DNA of 64,000 nt from Zychaea mexicana (Eukaryota; Mucoromycota; Mucoromycetes; Mucorales; Lichtheimiaceae). Positions 23,001-33,919 of this stretch are shown here, piece after piece (the stretch's first letter is position 1; each line of letters starts with the position of its first letter). The stretch lies in contig NW_026516711.1 of assembly GCF_025766255.1 (NCBI RefSeq), positions 246,198 to 310,197 on the forward strand, written 5' to 3'. Made by a program: the position numbers and the translations under genes. The notes under the pieces are model-generated. The model saw only the letters and a list, made by a program, of their open reading frames with translations. It had not been told where the DNA came from and ran no database searches.

Positions 23001-24254
23001 GGCACTTGTCTCATGGCCAAGGTTTCCAACAGCTTTTCACCCTTGAATCCATGTGGTACATTTTTTGCCAGCTTACGCAATGGTTGCGTACCACTTGCTA
23101 ACTCGTGCATCCACTGCTCTTTCTTGCTCTCGATGAGTGTTGAGCGCATAGGCGGCTTGAATGTTGAAGTTCTGTAATCAAAGAACACATGTATTAGAAG
23201 ATGGATCATGCATATTTTCCTTATCCTTTAAGAAAGGACAAGTTAGAGCATTTTCTCCTAACTCACCCAGTGATTTTGGCAGCGTTGCGTTTTCTCTTGA
23301 GGACGTCCACAGCAAAGGAGCCTAGATCTTCAAGTACACGTTGATCATCCTGAAGTTTACTATATACCATGTCATATGCACAGGTGTGTTCATTCTGGAT
23401 CACGCAAAAAAACAAAGCATTAGTATTAGCGCCATTACCACTTTTCTCCACAGAAAGAACCGCACGCATAAATAAACGTATATACATACCGATACTGCAG
23501 GACGATCAATAAATCCAGTGCGTACATTGGACTCTGTCGTAACGTCCTCGATTTGATTCGGGCGTTGGGGATACATGCCAGGATACCCAAGCGATGGCAT
23601 TGTCTTACAAAGTGGCGGGATCCATCGTGGCGGTTGAAGGGTATATTTATTGAGCTGTTGGTTATGCGTGTTGTACTTTTGCATGTTGGGCGAATGGTAA
23701 CCGGGTGACGAGGTAGTAGAGTAAGGAGAGGTCATTGTTGGTGTTGTGGTATTATAAGAAGATCCGGATTGTGTTGAATGGTTGCCATGGGCTTGATGTG
23801 AATGGGAGCTAGGATACGGCACTCCGAGACTATTATTGTTGTTGTTGTTACCATTGCTGTTATTCATGGACGCTGCGTTAGGATATGAGGGATTCGAGGA
23901 GGCATAACGCGTATATTGTGCTGAATGTAGGCGTAAGGTTGGACAAAGAATATGTGTGTTGCAATATTGTTTTCAAAGAACAAAAGAGATTAGTTTTCTA
24001 ACGAAATTTCAAATAGTGTTTCTAATCATATGAATTCATGCCTATTACTATCTATTACTACTTTTTTCTAACACACACGCACATATACACACTTGTAGGC
24101 ATACATAAGCATAAGCCATAACACCCCCTTTTCTGCAAGCTTTACTGTGTATCCATGTGTATGTGCGTATGTGTGTATTGACAGCAGGATATAAAAGGAA
24201 TGACTGGGTCGTTGGTCAATCGCCGATTCGCTTACCTGGGTGCCTGCCTGCCAT
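17022..24254 (-). CDS. MED12: Mediator complex subunit 12 (Srb8), 16 exons
   Basis: Minus-strand exons, 5' to 3': 24236-24254, 23490-23920, 23267-23394, 22952-23171, 22419-22880, 22216-22302, 21475-22144, 20861-21398, 20522-20777, 20325-20453, 18433-20241, 18260-18360, 18073-18187, 17922-18000, 17761-17804, 17022-17681; about 1915 aa. MED12 belongs to the CDK8 kinase module that reversibly binds Mediator and controls RNA polymerase II transcription in the nucleus. The N-terminal Med12 domain is clear (about aa 98-150: KYTLQPPRWIPPL, LGYPGMYPQRPNQIED, NVRTGF), then LAKNVPHGFKGEKLLE and VPLLRAAWYIKVVG (about aa 225-260). The LCEWAV-type region includes FDTLIRLHLFSYQKYLLRLI (about aa 685). The C-terminus has Gln runs. 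The intron between 20242 and 20324 uses the TTTGCAG acceptor at 20242, the only site giving the right phase and a normal length. Exon 1 has only 19 coding bases. Confidence 0.93.
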
Positions 24255-24639
24255 TGTGAGGCAAATAGGTTGAATTCAGTGTGGGAGGGTTCGGTGGGAT
24301 GGTCAATACTGTGGTAAGTGTGTTTTAAAAATTAGAGAAGGTGAAAGGAAGGGGGTGAAAAGGAAGAAAGCTGACCAGCGGAGGGCTAATTTTTATTTTT
24401 CAATGGAAGACTTAGTGACCTTGTGTAATTGGTCGCTTCCTTGCGGTACAATTAGAGGGAGGATACTTACAAATGAGGGATAACACAACTGAGAAAAAAA
24501 CCGTATAATGGGGGTGGAGGAGAGATCGCGGAAGGTTGAAATCGATGCTGAAAGTGCTGAAAGACTAGGTAAAAGAGAGTAAAAGATCTAAAGAACAAAA
24601 AGGGTACAAATAATGGGAACGATAAGATAGACATTTTAT
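24255..24639. other. MED12 upstream region
   Basis: Upstream of the MED12 start on the minus strand. Purine-rich on the plus strand (GAAAGGAAGGGGG-type runs at about 24330-24370), that is pyrimidine-rich in the direction of MED12 transcription. It ends at the 3' edge of the LINE remnant. Confidence 0.35.
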
Positions 24640-25710
24640 AATATGAGTCCTCTGGAGCAAGTTCTGGATCCGATACATCATAGTCCACACCTGGATGGCT
24701 GAGGCGGTCTATTTCGCGCAGGACACAAAGCAGAGGCGGCCAGGGTCGATCATTCTGGTGGGCAGGAGGCAACGGATAGTTTTGTGGGTGTTCTTGCGAA
24801 GGTTGAGCTCGTTATCGCGATTTTGAGCAATGGTCGCCTGAACAGGGTCTTTAGGTAGGTTGGCATCGTGTTTCAACTTGATATAGAGCTGATAAAAGGG
24901 AATGTTTGAGGTCAAACGTCGCCAATGTTGGTCACCCTTTCTCTCCCAGAAAAAAGACAGTTCAATGGAGCGTGCCAGTGTGGATACTGAAAGTGATCGC
25001 AGACGGGTGGTAAATTTTAGCTGGAGCGTTCCGGTGCGGACTTGCATGAATGGTAGGTCGGAAAGCACCATCATTAGAAAAAATAGTGGGTGAAATGGCG
25101 TCGGCGTTGCGGTTGAGTACCATTTAAATACAGTCCTGCTGCGCTTGCTGGAGGTGTAGTTCAGAGAGTGGTGATGGCGAAACCGTAATCAAGTACTGGT
25201 CGGACAAAGGTCCGGTAAGTACGCAAAGCTGGCCAGAGATCGGTACACATATTGATGACAGCCTAGGCGTCGGAGCAATGCCATGGTGCCTGTTGCTTTA
25301 GTGATGCGTTGGTTTACAAGCAGATTGGAGTTATTGCCTTCATGGTTAAGTGGGATCCAAAGTATCGAGAAGCTTGACTGTCGGTAAAGGAGTGTTGTAA
25401 AGTCGATAGGTGCTATTGGTTGTTTAGAGATTGTGGTTTGTTGTGCGGATGTTAAAAGGGCTCAATGATGGCACATTCGTCGAGATGCCATCGATTTCCA
25501 AAATCGGTAAGAAGGCGTGTCATGTCGGCTGGGTGACCCTATCAGTGGCACATCGTCCGCATAAAGTAATGCCGAGATGATGGTGCGGCACGTACACTCT
25601 TTCTCAAAATCAACGTCATTCTTGAGCCCGAAGTCGCAAGTTGACAAAATAGAAGTCGTATGTACCCAGAATATCTTGGCGATCGTTGACAAATCAAATA
25701 TCGTATTCAC
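24640..25710 (-). pseudogene. LINE reverse transcriptase fragment
   Basis: The catalytic block SALLYADDVPLIGSP is encoded on the minus strand, with the YADD codons at 25552-25563. The frame stops 30 codons later. Further downstream (about 25074-24709) a 120-residue stretch in another frame (with RSIELSFFWERKGDQHW) and a following piece with LSHPGVDYDVSDPELAPE look like the post-catalytic part. The several frame changes and stops show decay. Confidence 0.6.
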
Positions 25711-26064
25711 AGAAAAGAATGCCGCACCTGAGTTTTTCTTTCGTCTCTATACATATTAATACATTTTAAAATGAGCAATCAATTTTTTTACCAAGATAGA
25801 CAGGGTCGTCATGTTTTTGATGAGTGTGGCTGTCCTGAATCGATGTACTATATCGTTGATGAGGAAGTGTACGCAAATGAAACCGAACGTAATACATCTT
25901 GCCAACATAACTCTGAGTTTGTTGCTATACATGTCACCAAGCCAAATAATACAGATATTTGTATGGATGAAGTAGAGCCTAAGCGTGCCTATATGACAGA
26001 CACAGTCCACAATTGTGTATCCAAAATGAGGTGGTGCTGGTGATTGTAGATACGTTGAGCCCAA

Positions 26065-26573
26065 TTACGCTGCTTTTACGTCGGTGGTCCTGAACTGGCA
26101 TCTTGATATTTTACTAGCGATCTTTGCGTATGACGGTGTACCAGGTTCCTTTGGTTGTTGTCGGCGGTGTTGCTTTTGTTTGTGCTGCTGGTGATCCTGA
26201 TGTTGTTGTCTCTGCTGATCGATCTTGTCCAGCTTCTTTAGCTGTCTCTGGAGCTTTTGTGATGCTTGATTTTGTTTGGCCAGTGTTCCAGCCTCAACTG
26301 TACCCATGAGTAGCTCATCCTGTTCAACAGGGTGAGGGTTAGGCTCAGCTTGAGTTTCGTTCATTTTGGCTTCGACTTCAATGTTTCGTCTTTCTGCTAT
26401 GAGTTTGTGTAGGAGCTGTAGTTTACAGTCCTGCACGCGAAGCTCTTGTGTTTGTGGACCCATAGCTTGCTCTCGTGCCATGGTACGTTCAAAGATGGTT
26501 CTCGCCCATTCAGACTGCTGCTCGTATTCTGATTCCCGAAGTGATGATATTGAGACTAAAAAGCTGAGCTAAA
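26065..26573 (-). pseudogene. LINE ORF1-like fragment
   Basis: A minus-strand frame open from about 26555 (SSLRESEYEQQSEWARTIFE) through MAREQAMGPQTQELRVQD and a Gln/Lys-rich coiled-coil region to the stop at 26065. SYAKIASK near the end resembles motifs seen next to Cys knuckles in retroelement ORF1/Gag-like proteins of early-diverging fungi. An upstream piece (26857-26654, MGTPTRRTSTM) may be its N-terminus in another frame. The assignment rests on its position upstream of the reverse-transcriptase fragment and on composition. Confidence 0.45.
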
Positions 26574-26936
26574 CGGATCCATGTACGTTAATGTCAACTG
26601 CTTGAACCTGGTCGGCCCATGAGCCCAGTTGTTGTTGCTAGCTGCTTACTCTGTCACTGAACTGAGGTAAAGCTTTCGATAGACGAGTCATACTGCTGCT
26701 TGTTGTGGTGGTGTGCTTGCTGAATTGGTGGTTGTGCACTATCCGCGTGAAAGCATACGTCGTTCATGGTAGAGGTACGGCGGGTTGGCGTCCCCATGTG
26801 GTGCACACTTTTTTGTAACTCGCGGGGTGCAACGGTATGGTTGTGGCACGACGTCATTTAAGGCCTGTGTCAGTGACTCTAGGTTTGGTAATCGGTGTTG
26901 GTATTAGCACATAGTTAGTAGCTATTGCTGTGTTTT

Positions 26937-27242
26937 TTATGACAATGCGACTTTTGTTGCAGGAAGAAAGTGGAGGTGACGGGATATGAAAAGGGATGTG
27001 GTTTGCCGCGTGCAATGCTCAATTACGTCTAGCTGGCTCATTACTATACATTCAGCCAGCTTTTCTAACAAACGGAGCGGATCAAGCAAGTCAGTATCGC
27101 CGTCGTCGTACTGAAAGAAACGAAGCCTTGTGCCCAAGTTAAAGGAACAGGAAGCGCAACACGGAGCTAATTCGTTTTCTGGGCATAAAGTGCTTTTGCT
27201 GTTGACCCCCTCTCCTGATTTAATCGATTGCATACGGGACAT
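26937..27242 (-). CDS. Unidentified 101-aa frame
   Basis: An ATG-initiated minus-strand frame 43 bases downstream of the ankyrin/BTB stop codon. It contains a Cys-rich stretch (CPENELAPCCASC) and a Leu-rich helix (LLDPLRLLEKLAEC). I do not recognise it. It may be a small gene, an exon, or part of the retroelement debris that follows. Confidence 0.25.
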   Translation of the reverse strand: MSRMQSIKSGEGVNSKSTLCPENELAPCCASCSFNLGTRLRFFQYDDGDTDLLDPLRLLEKLAECIVMSQLDVIEHCTRQTTSLFISRHLHFLPATKVALS

Positions 27243-27284
27243 TCACCCGCACATGTAATAAAAGTAAAACACATTTTTGGGTCT

Positions 27285-29653
27285 CTAAGCTTCGAATCCT
27301 AATGATTCTAATACACGATCCAGCAGCTCTAGCTTTTCATTATACAACGTTTCTAGCTCGGTCCAGTTGTCACGATATTCTTCGGGTACCTTGCCTTCTT
27401 GATTCAATTCCTCTTCGAAAATAAAGTATTTTTTGCCCAGGAAATATCGAAGATCGTCAATCAATGGGATTGAATCTACAATACATCGGTAAGTAAGAAA
27501 AAAGAAGAAACCATGTATCTGATCAATTGTTATTCAAAACATACCCGTTTCTTGACGGCCAGCAATGGAATGAGCACTTTCACGAATCAGATTTTGAAAC
27601 TCAACCTTTGAGATATAGTCATCCAAATGATCTGCAAAGTATTTGACGCACCACTGTTCGAGTCGATCCACATTCAACCGAATGGCTGTACGCACAAGCT
27701 CGTAAATATCAATGATAGGCTTCTTGGATCCAGTCAATGTGATGGCAGCAATGGATTTCAGCCGTTCCAGCATCCACATATCGGCTGCAAGCATGACATC
27801 ATAAGCTTGTTCCAATGGTATCGTGCATCGATCAGTGTACAGGTACTCGAGTACATATTGGAATGACTCTGGCATCATCTCGTGCACCTCAATGAGCGGC
27901 AGCTTGAGCACCTGGTCATCCGCCTTGTAACGGATCGTCGACACGTCCATATTCGACTCGGAAAATGCATCATGGAGCATAATATTGAAGAACTCTGACC
28001 GACACAAACATGCCTTGTGGCATAAAAACAGTACATCGTCCATCAGGATAGCAATGTCAGCGAATGCAGCCTCGGGTGGCGCAACCCGACTTTCGTCTTC
28101 AAGTAGTGATTCGCCAGTAATGTATTCGCCTTGCTCGTTCTTTTTCACAAAGCGAGCACATCCAAGCAGCGTTTGGAGAAACATTTCATAGTCACGGCGA
28201 ATCTTGGCCATTTCTTTCGCGTCTTGAGCACGATTCGCGTTCTTTTCGTCTTCTTCGTCAGAATCATTGGCAAGCAAGGCTTCACATCGCTCTTGGAGCT
28301 CGGGTAGCTCTAGATGCTTACAGACAAAGACCATGTTCTCCAATGCGCTCTTGTCAACGTCGAAAAGTTGACCGGTATATAGATATTGCAGCACTGCTTC
28401 AAAGGCCGTAGGATCGACGAGCTTGGATGAAAGTTTGACCTTGTCATCGCTACGCCAGCGACCTAAAAGTTGGTTCCTGAAATATGATGATCGTGCAGCA
28501 ATGACATAGCGTTGGACTGGAAACTCGTCAATGGACGCTGAATCGTTATTGTCCTCGATCTCCGATGATCGGCGGATCAAAAAGGTGAGGTCGTCGTATG
28601 TATGGTCGTTGTATAGATTGGTCAAGAATTGGAGATAAGGCTTTTGATAAAGAGCAGAATAACACATCAGCATACACAACATAGCAATTGATGGAGAGGG
28701 TGTGAATCCATAGGTGTACCTGGTTTTCATTAATAGCCTTGGAGAATTTATATGACCGCAGTAAACGTCGGATCTAAGCAACATAAGATAGATGTCAATC
28801 TTCTCGCCGTGCTTACTAATAATGTCGAAACCGCAGGGGATTACTTTGTCGTTTAATGCACCATATAGACATCGTTCACTACCGCCAATAAAACAAGCAA
28901 ATACATTATGCTTTAGATATAAATAATGGGAGAAGAATAGGTAAGAATATTTACCCTGTGAACGTATTCGGATCGCATTGTGCTATTAACACAGCTCAAG
29001 GTGAGTAACAAAAGCAGAACTTAGAAATTCAGTCAAGGATAATTACCGCCATTCTCCAACAGGAATTTGACGACCTAAATAACTTTATTGTTAGCTTTAC
29101 AACGGCACCCATCTCCCCTTCCTCACCCAAAGCAGTGTTCAAAGTAGTAACTATGTTTAAAAAGAACGATCAAGAAACCTCATAATGACCGCAAAGACCT
29201 AATAGATGGTCAGCTTATCATTCTATCATTTCTACCTGCTGCGGCTTTAAGAGTAATCCTTGGATTTACCGTACAGCTGTAATAGAGGGGTGTACACTGG
29301 AATCGATCCTGCAAATTCACGGGTGCCGAGAAATTGCGTACAAGACTTTCGACTTTTTCGAGATCACCTGTAAAGAGTAACATGCCCATGAGCCAAGTTT
29401 TAAAATGAGTACATTGGGGAATGGGTCAAAGTGACAAGCTTTGGTAGAGGAAGAGGGAGAGAGAGAGAGAGAGACGAAAGCTACCTTGTTTAGCAGCCTC
29501 GCAGAGTTCGTCGAACAAGTTGACGGAATTGGCATCGAGTGTAGGCTCATTCTCAAGCCATTCTTGAATTGATTGGTCAGGTTCACGACTTGCCTCTTGA
29601 GAAGCAAGCTTCATAATTTGACTCTTTGTGGCAACCGTTTTTTTACGGGGCAT
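27285..29653 (-). CDS. Ankyrin-repeat and double BTB/POZ protein (ABTB1-like), 9 exons
   Basis: Minus-strand exons, 5' to 3': 29485-29653, 29275-29367, 29179-29198, 29047-29074, 28955-28982, 28845-28878, 28720-28773, 27545-28640, 27285-27475; 570 aa. About two ankyrin repeats (aa 55-115: DRFQCTPLYYSCLCGHYEVV, KFLLENGAQCDPNTFTG) are followed by GERCLYGALND, the block that joins ankyrins to BTB in ABTB1-type proteins. BTB1 (about aa 150-270: YDDLTFLIRR, ARSSYFRNQLLG) and BTB2 (about aa 300-430: LFLCHKACLCRSEFFNIML) follow, with a BACK-like helical end. Such proteins are thought to act as cullin-3 substrate adaptors; that role is inferred. Exons 3, 4 and 5 are 20, 28 and 28 bases. Exon 2 must end at the GTACGG donor to keep phase. 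Confidence 0.88.
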
Positions 29654-32600
29654 GTTTCCTATAATTATATACACAATCGACTCTTTCCCTGTTGTCAAAG
29701 TTTTGAAGAAGAAGGAAAAACCCTTTTTCTGGAAACTATCAAAGCGGCATAGTAAATAAAGTCCGCAGCAGCTGCGTTGCATTACCGAGTAGTACACGCG
29801 CGCTATCGCGTTCCCTCGGATAGTATAAATGCGAGTAAACACTCTATTGATGCGTTGCTCTGCTTCACAAAACTCAAATATTGACTGTTAACAGTGTATT
29901 GACTAAGAATTAATTTTTTCAAGGAGAAAAGTGTCAAAAAACTGCATATCATGCTTGCTGACCCATGTAGTACCTATATATATATATATATATACAGTAA
30001 CTGTTTAAAAGACTCGACATCACGAAAATGAATCCTAAAGCACAAATGCTTGTCGATGATGCACATATCATCGTTTAGCTTTTGAGTAGTACGACCCTTT
30101 GACCTTCCTACAGCATTTTTATCTGCTTAGTATATCATGGAATACTACATGGTAGCCGACATATACAAGCAGAATAACATTAATGTGATTCTACTCTGGA
30201 AAGGTTCTTTATTAGGGAATAGATCTGCAGGGTTTATTGACAGAACTGCAAACCCTTTAAAGAAGACATGATAGCAACAGCTTCTTGTCTTACTTAAACA
30301 TGATTTATTAAGATCGTTTGAAATAGGAACATATAAATACCTGTTTGAATGACAAAGAATGGATGTTCCGGGACATAAGGTTAGACAGGAGCAGCTTTTT
30401 TCAATTCCCATTAAGCGTCGTTATTAGCTGTATGTAGGTGGTTGATTGTAAGAATATACCAAGCAACCCCAAACTCCTGAGAACCATTTTAATATCGTCT
30501 TATAAGAGCAATATACGTGCATGCAGCTCATAATATACAAGGTTATATATTTAGGAGTCCATGTAGGAGATTGGTTTCGGTACACTTGGTGTTGCTGTTT
30601 GGTTGTTGCAGTCAAGTTCTGCAATATGTCTCGTTCATAAACTCCTTCACCGAAGAAAAACTTCTATCGTCATCGTCATCGCCAATAACTATGTGGAGGT
30701 ACTACATCATACGGCAGCAGCTGAGACGTTTTTTGACACCATTGTTGGTATAGAATGAACTTTACTGAATTTTAGGGCAGGGGTTTTTTGGTTTTTACAA
30801 TTTACAAAAATGTGATTTATTGTTTGGTTCAGTCATCTCTAAGAGGGAATGAAAAAACTGTAACTAGACTAAATACTTAAGGTTGCCTAGCAAACACCAA
30901 AATACCGCAGGAAGGATCCAATGGAAATTGATGGTCCACCCATCATCGCCGATACACAACACATATCACACAAAAAAGAAAGCAATCATAGAATGTCATG
31001 CCATGTTTTTGTTAACCTACCTATATATAGCCCCGCCTTCTTTCCACGGAACGATAAACACAGCGGTTAAAAGCCACGGGTTTTTCGACAATGTTCATTT
31101 CAACAACGAACCATGGTATATTAATATGTGCACTAGTAGGTAGTGCTATTATTTAATGATTGTAGATGATCGCGGGGAGGAGAGGGGAGAGAAGGCGTGG
31201 GTACATACAACGTTTTGGTGTGTGCATTGTACTTGGTCGTTTCTGTAATTTACTTTTAAAAAATGACATCAACTTACGGTGATACATCAGGCTCACTGGA
31301 TTGCGTCATGATGGTACAAGAAACAGGTACTCTGAGTAGCTGTTCATGTTAAAATCATGAAACTGTTAGGGCGACACTGATTTAAATATGAGCACTGCCT
31401 TTCTAGTAACACTATTTATCGAGCCACCACAATGCTCAGCAACAAGAAGCCGCAGTTTCCTTGGGATGAGGGGAAGCTTATAGGAGAAAATGTGACCCAT
31501 AGTAACAGTGGTGTTGCTTTTTGACGCCCAAGCTCAAGAGGTTGATATTATACCTCCTACTGCATTACATACATAGTCGCACAGCAGCATGTGCATGGTC
31601 ATAATAGATAGGGTAATTCTGCATTCCTGCCTGTTTGTTTATTGTTTGTTCCCCATCATCAATGATGACGATGATGCATTCCTTTTCGCACGATGTGATC
31701 CACTCTCCTTGCTGTGTGGAATATCTTGCGCAGCAGTGACGAACGGAGATTCCTCTATTTTTGTGTGATCATTACGCCGCATCCCATTCGTTTTTTGTTC
31801 CAACGGTCTGTGCTCTGAAACACACTCACGTCAGCGATCAGACCAATTTCTACTTTGAGTGAGCCGAATTTACCCGCTACTATGATAAAAGCTATACTAA
31901 GCCCAGTCCCCGATTTTCTACTACCAGTGTAGTAGTTCGGTGGCGCATGCGTCATGTAATGCCCAACGTAAACTATAAGTGCAGGGTTCTGCATGATGTT
32001 CCGCCACTAGCACGATAACAAAGAGAACAAAGAAATTGGAATCGAGATGATAAGTAAGTGGTATTAGCTGATGGTGCTGCTGATATCATCTTTTTGCAAA
32101 AAGTGCTAGCATCGGTGCTAACCTAGAAAGGAAAAGACTTGTTTGGTTTTTCATTTCATTCTTTTTGCATGATGACACATCAGTCTCAAGAGAGAAAAGT
32201 GAGTGAGGGGGAGGGGGGGATGTGTTATGTGGGTGGGCGTTGACTGCGTGGATGGTGAGAAAGAGAGACAAAGAAAACACTTCAGGGTGCCGTGGTAGGA
32301 GAGAAAACGCAGGGGAGGATACGACGACGACGACGACGACGATGATGATCAGGTGAAGAATGGTGGGATGGCCAGTGTCAACCCTTTTGTTGCCGCTTCC
32401 AGCTCCCAGTTGTGCCTTCTCCTCCGTACTCCTTTAGAGCGTGGGGGTGATCGATTGGCGTACTAGTACTTATTCGCAGCAAGCGACGAAGGAAGGAAGG
32501 AAGGAAGGAAGACAGTGATGCCAAGCTTCAGGTGATACCATGGGTGGCACATTTTTCTTCGGGAGCAGCACAGCACGAGCACATAGCTTATATATATTGA

Positions 32601-33227
32601 CGCATATTGGGTCTGCACTTGAAAAGACAGTCGCCAGATATAATAGCGTGTAGAGCGGTTGTTGCACAGCAGTCTAACGGAATTGGGGAGGGTTGGGGGT
32701 GGAGAAGAAGAAAGAAGGAGGCTCTCTTTTCATTGTGTGTGTAACACGGATCAATGCTGTCCACTGAACCAAACAAAAAATCACGGGCATTTACACACAC
32801 TTCGGTCCTCTACTACTGCTACTGCAGCATGCCAACCGTAGACTAATCACCGTCAAATCACGGAATGCCACTTTCTTACTTGGGCTTCCATGTCTTTCCA
32901 TGGGCTTAGAAACACATGCAGTTGTTCAAACAAAGCTTTATTTATATATAACATAAGAGTCATTTTGATGGAAATGCAAGTTGGAGACATGTTCGAGGGT
33001 AAAAGAAAGGTATATACAGAGTCTGGAGAGAGAAAGTGTGTGTGTGTGTGTGTGCTTGACAGAATGCCGGATAATTTTTTGTCAATTTGGGGAAAAGAAG
33101 TATGTTGTGGGAATATATACGAGACACGCTGTCGCTGGTTGGTTTGTTGCTGTGCGTGTGATGTGTGCTGCTTTGCTGCTGTGATAATGGTATAGGGTGG
33201 CGGTGGATACGAGAGAGTTAGAGAGAC
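29654..33227. other. Gene-poor region
   Basis: About 3.6 kb with only short frames on both strands. A (TA)10 tract lies at 29975-29994, a GAC/GAT repeat at 32321-32349, a GGAA repeat at 32488-32511 and a GT repeat at 33036-33054. Isolated ATG-led exon-like pieces occur (for example 31263-31331, followed by GTACTC, and 31432-31521), but nothing joins into a gene. It could hold UTRs or non-coding transcripts, or regulatory DNA of the bZIP and BTB genes. Confidence 0.35.
29975..29994. repeat. (TA)10 microsatellite
   Basis: Twenty bases of perfect TA repeat about 320 bases upstream of the ankyrin/BTB start codon (minus strand). Confidence 0.9.
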
Positions 33228-33674
33228 TTATGCGAGAGAAGGCGAGGATGACGATGACATGGACTGCGGTGATGAAGGCATGAACGACTTGCACAAGTTG
33301 CGCAGTACTTTGTTGTCTTCGCGAGTCCTTGCCAGCTCTTGCTGCAGGGACGCATTCTCTGCAGAGATCTGTGCGAGTTTGGTCGCCATGGCTTTCATGC
33401 TGGCCTGCTTCTTGGCTCGGTACTTTGCGGACGCAATCTTGTTGCGATGGCGACGTTCGCCTAGTGACACTGAGGACGACGGTAACGACGACGGCGAATG
33501 GCTTCTGTGGCTATGGTGGCTCGCTTCTGACATGACGGGTGATGGTGGTGGAGAGTTTGGAGCTCCAACAGTGGAATCAGGCGGTGAGAGCATTGGGTCC
33601 ACCTGCTGTTGCTGTTGCTGTTGCTTTGGTGGGTTCGAGATGATGGCGTCGATCGACATACACTGGCGAGACAT
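33228..33674 (-). CDS. bZIP transcription factor
   Basis: A single-exon minus-strand frame of 148 aa starting at the ATG at 33674; upstream codons in the frame are non-coding in character. It has a Gln run (aa 18-24), a Ser/Pro/His-rich region with CDK-like SP sites, a basic region RRHRNKIASAKYRAKKQ (aa 74-90) with the N-x7-R signature (Asn78, Arg86), and a leucine-zipper helix (about aa 93-128, heptad positions Met96, Ile103, Leu110, Leu124). A short Ser-rich tail ends the protein. The NxxASAKYR type of basic region occurs in fungal Met28/CYS-3-like and ATF-like factors; I cannot decide between them. A TATA box lies 72 bases upstream. Confidence 0.88.
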   Translation of the reverse strand: MSRQCMSIDAIISNPPKQQQQQQQVDPMLSPPDSTVGAPNSPPPSPVMSEASHHSHRSHSPSSLPSSSVSLGERRHRNKIASAKYRAKKQASMKAMATKLAQISAENASLQQELARTREDNKVLRNLCKSFMPSSPQSMSSSSSPSLA

Positions 33675-33745
33675 TGCTGCTGGTTCAGTAAAAGTAGAGT
33701 GGAAAACCAAAAAAGTTGAAGGCAGAAAAGAGAGGAGAAACTTTG

Positions 33746-33753
33746 CTTTTATA
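33746..33753 (-). promoter_or_regulatory. TATA box of the bZIP gene
   Basis: TATAAAAG on the minus strand, 72 bases upstream of the chosen start codon. TGACGG and TGACAT half-sites further upstream (about 33825-33845) could bind bZIP proteins, which would allow autoregulation; this is inference. Confidence 0.5.
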
Positions 33754-33862
33754 TCTTTTCTGATATGAAGGGAGGGGGAGGGGAAATGTCGCATATGACC
33801 TCATCCGAACTTCCTTTTTTGGAAATGACGGACGTAGAATGACATAATTTTGGGGGGAGTGC

Positions 33863-33919
33863 ACATCATCATCATCATCATCATCATTATTAGCAGCAGC
33901 AGCAGCAGCAGCAGCAGCA
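33863..33919. repeat. CAT and AGC trinucleotide repeats
   Basis: A run of CAT (33863-33888) is followed by a run of AGC (33892-33919) in the upstream region of the bZIP gene. Not in a supported reading frame. Confidence 0.8.

Larger units (their letters stand above)
24640..26857 (-). mobile_element. Non-LTR retrotransposon (LINE) remnant
   Basis: Read on the minus strand, an ORF1-like part (about 26857-26065) is followed by a reverse-transcriptase part (25710-24640), the order of a LINE. The reverse transcriptase shows the YADD box; ORF1 shows a coiled-coil-prone, Gln-rich protein ending near SYAKIASK. The endonuclease and the N-terminal reverse-transcriptase blocks expected between them are missing or unrecognisable, so the copy is internally deleted and dead. 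The segment at 25756-26064 holds an 90-codon plus-strand frame (25771-26043) that I do not recognise. No poly-A tail or target duplication could be fixed. Confidence 0.6.

Noticed and set aside
32086..32280. Minus-strand frame with a hydrophobic start
   Set aside because: Composition is driven by pyrimidine-rich DNA; no splice-linked continuation or motif was found.
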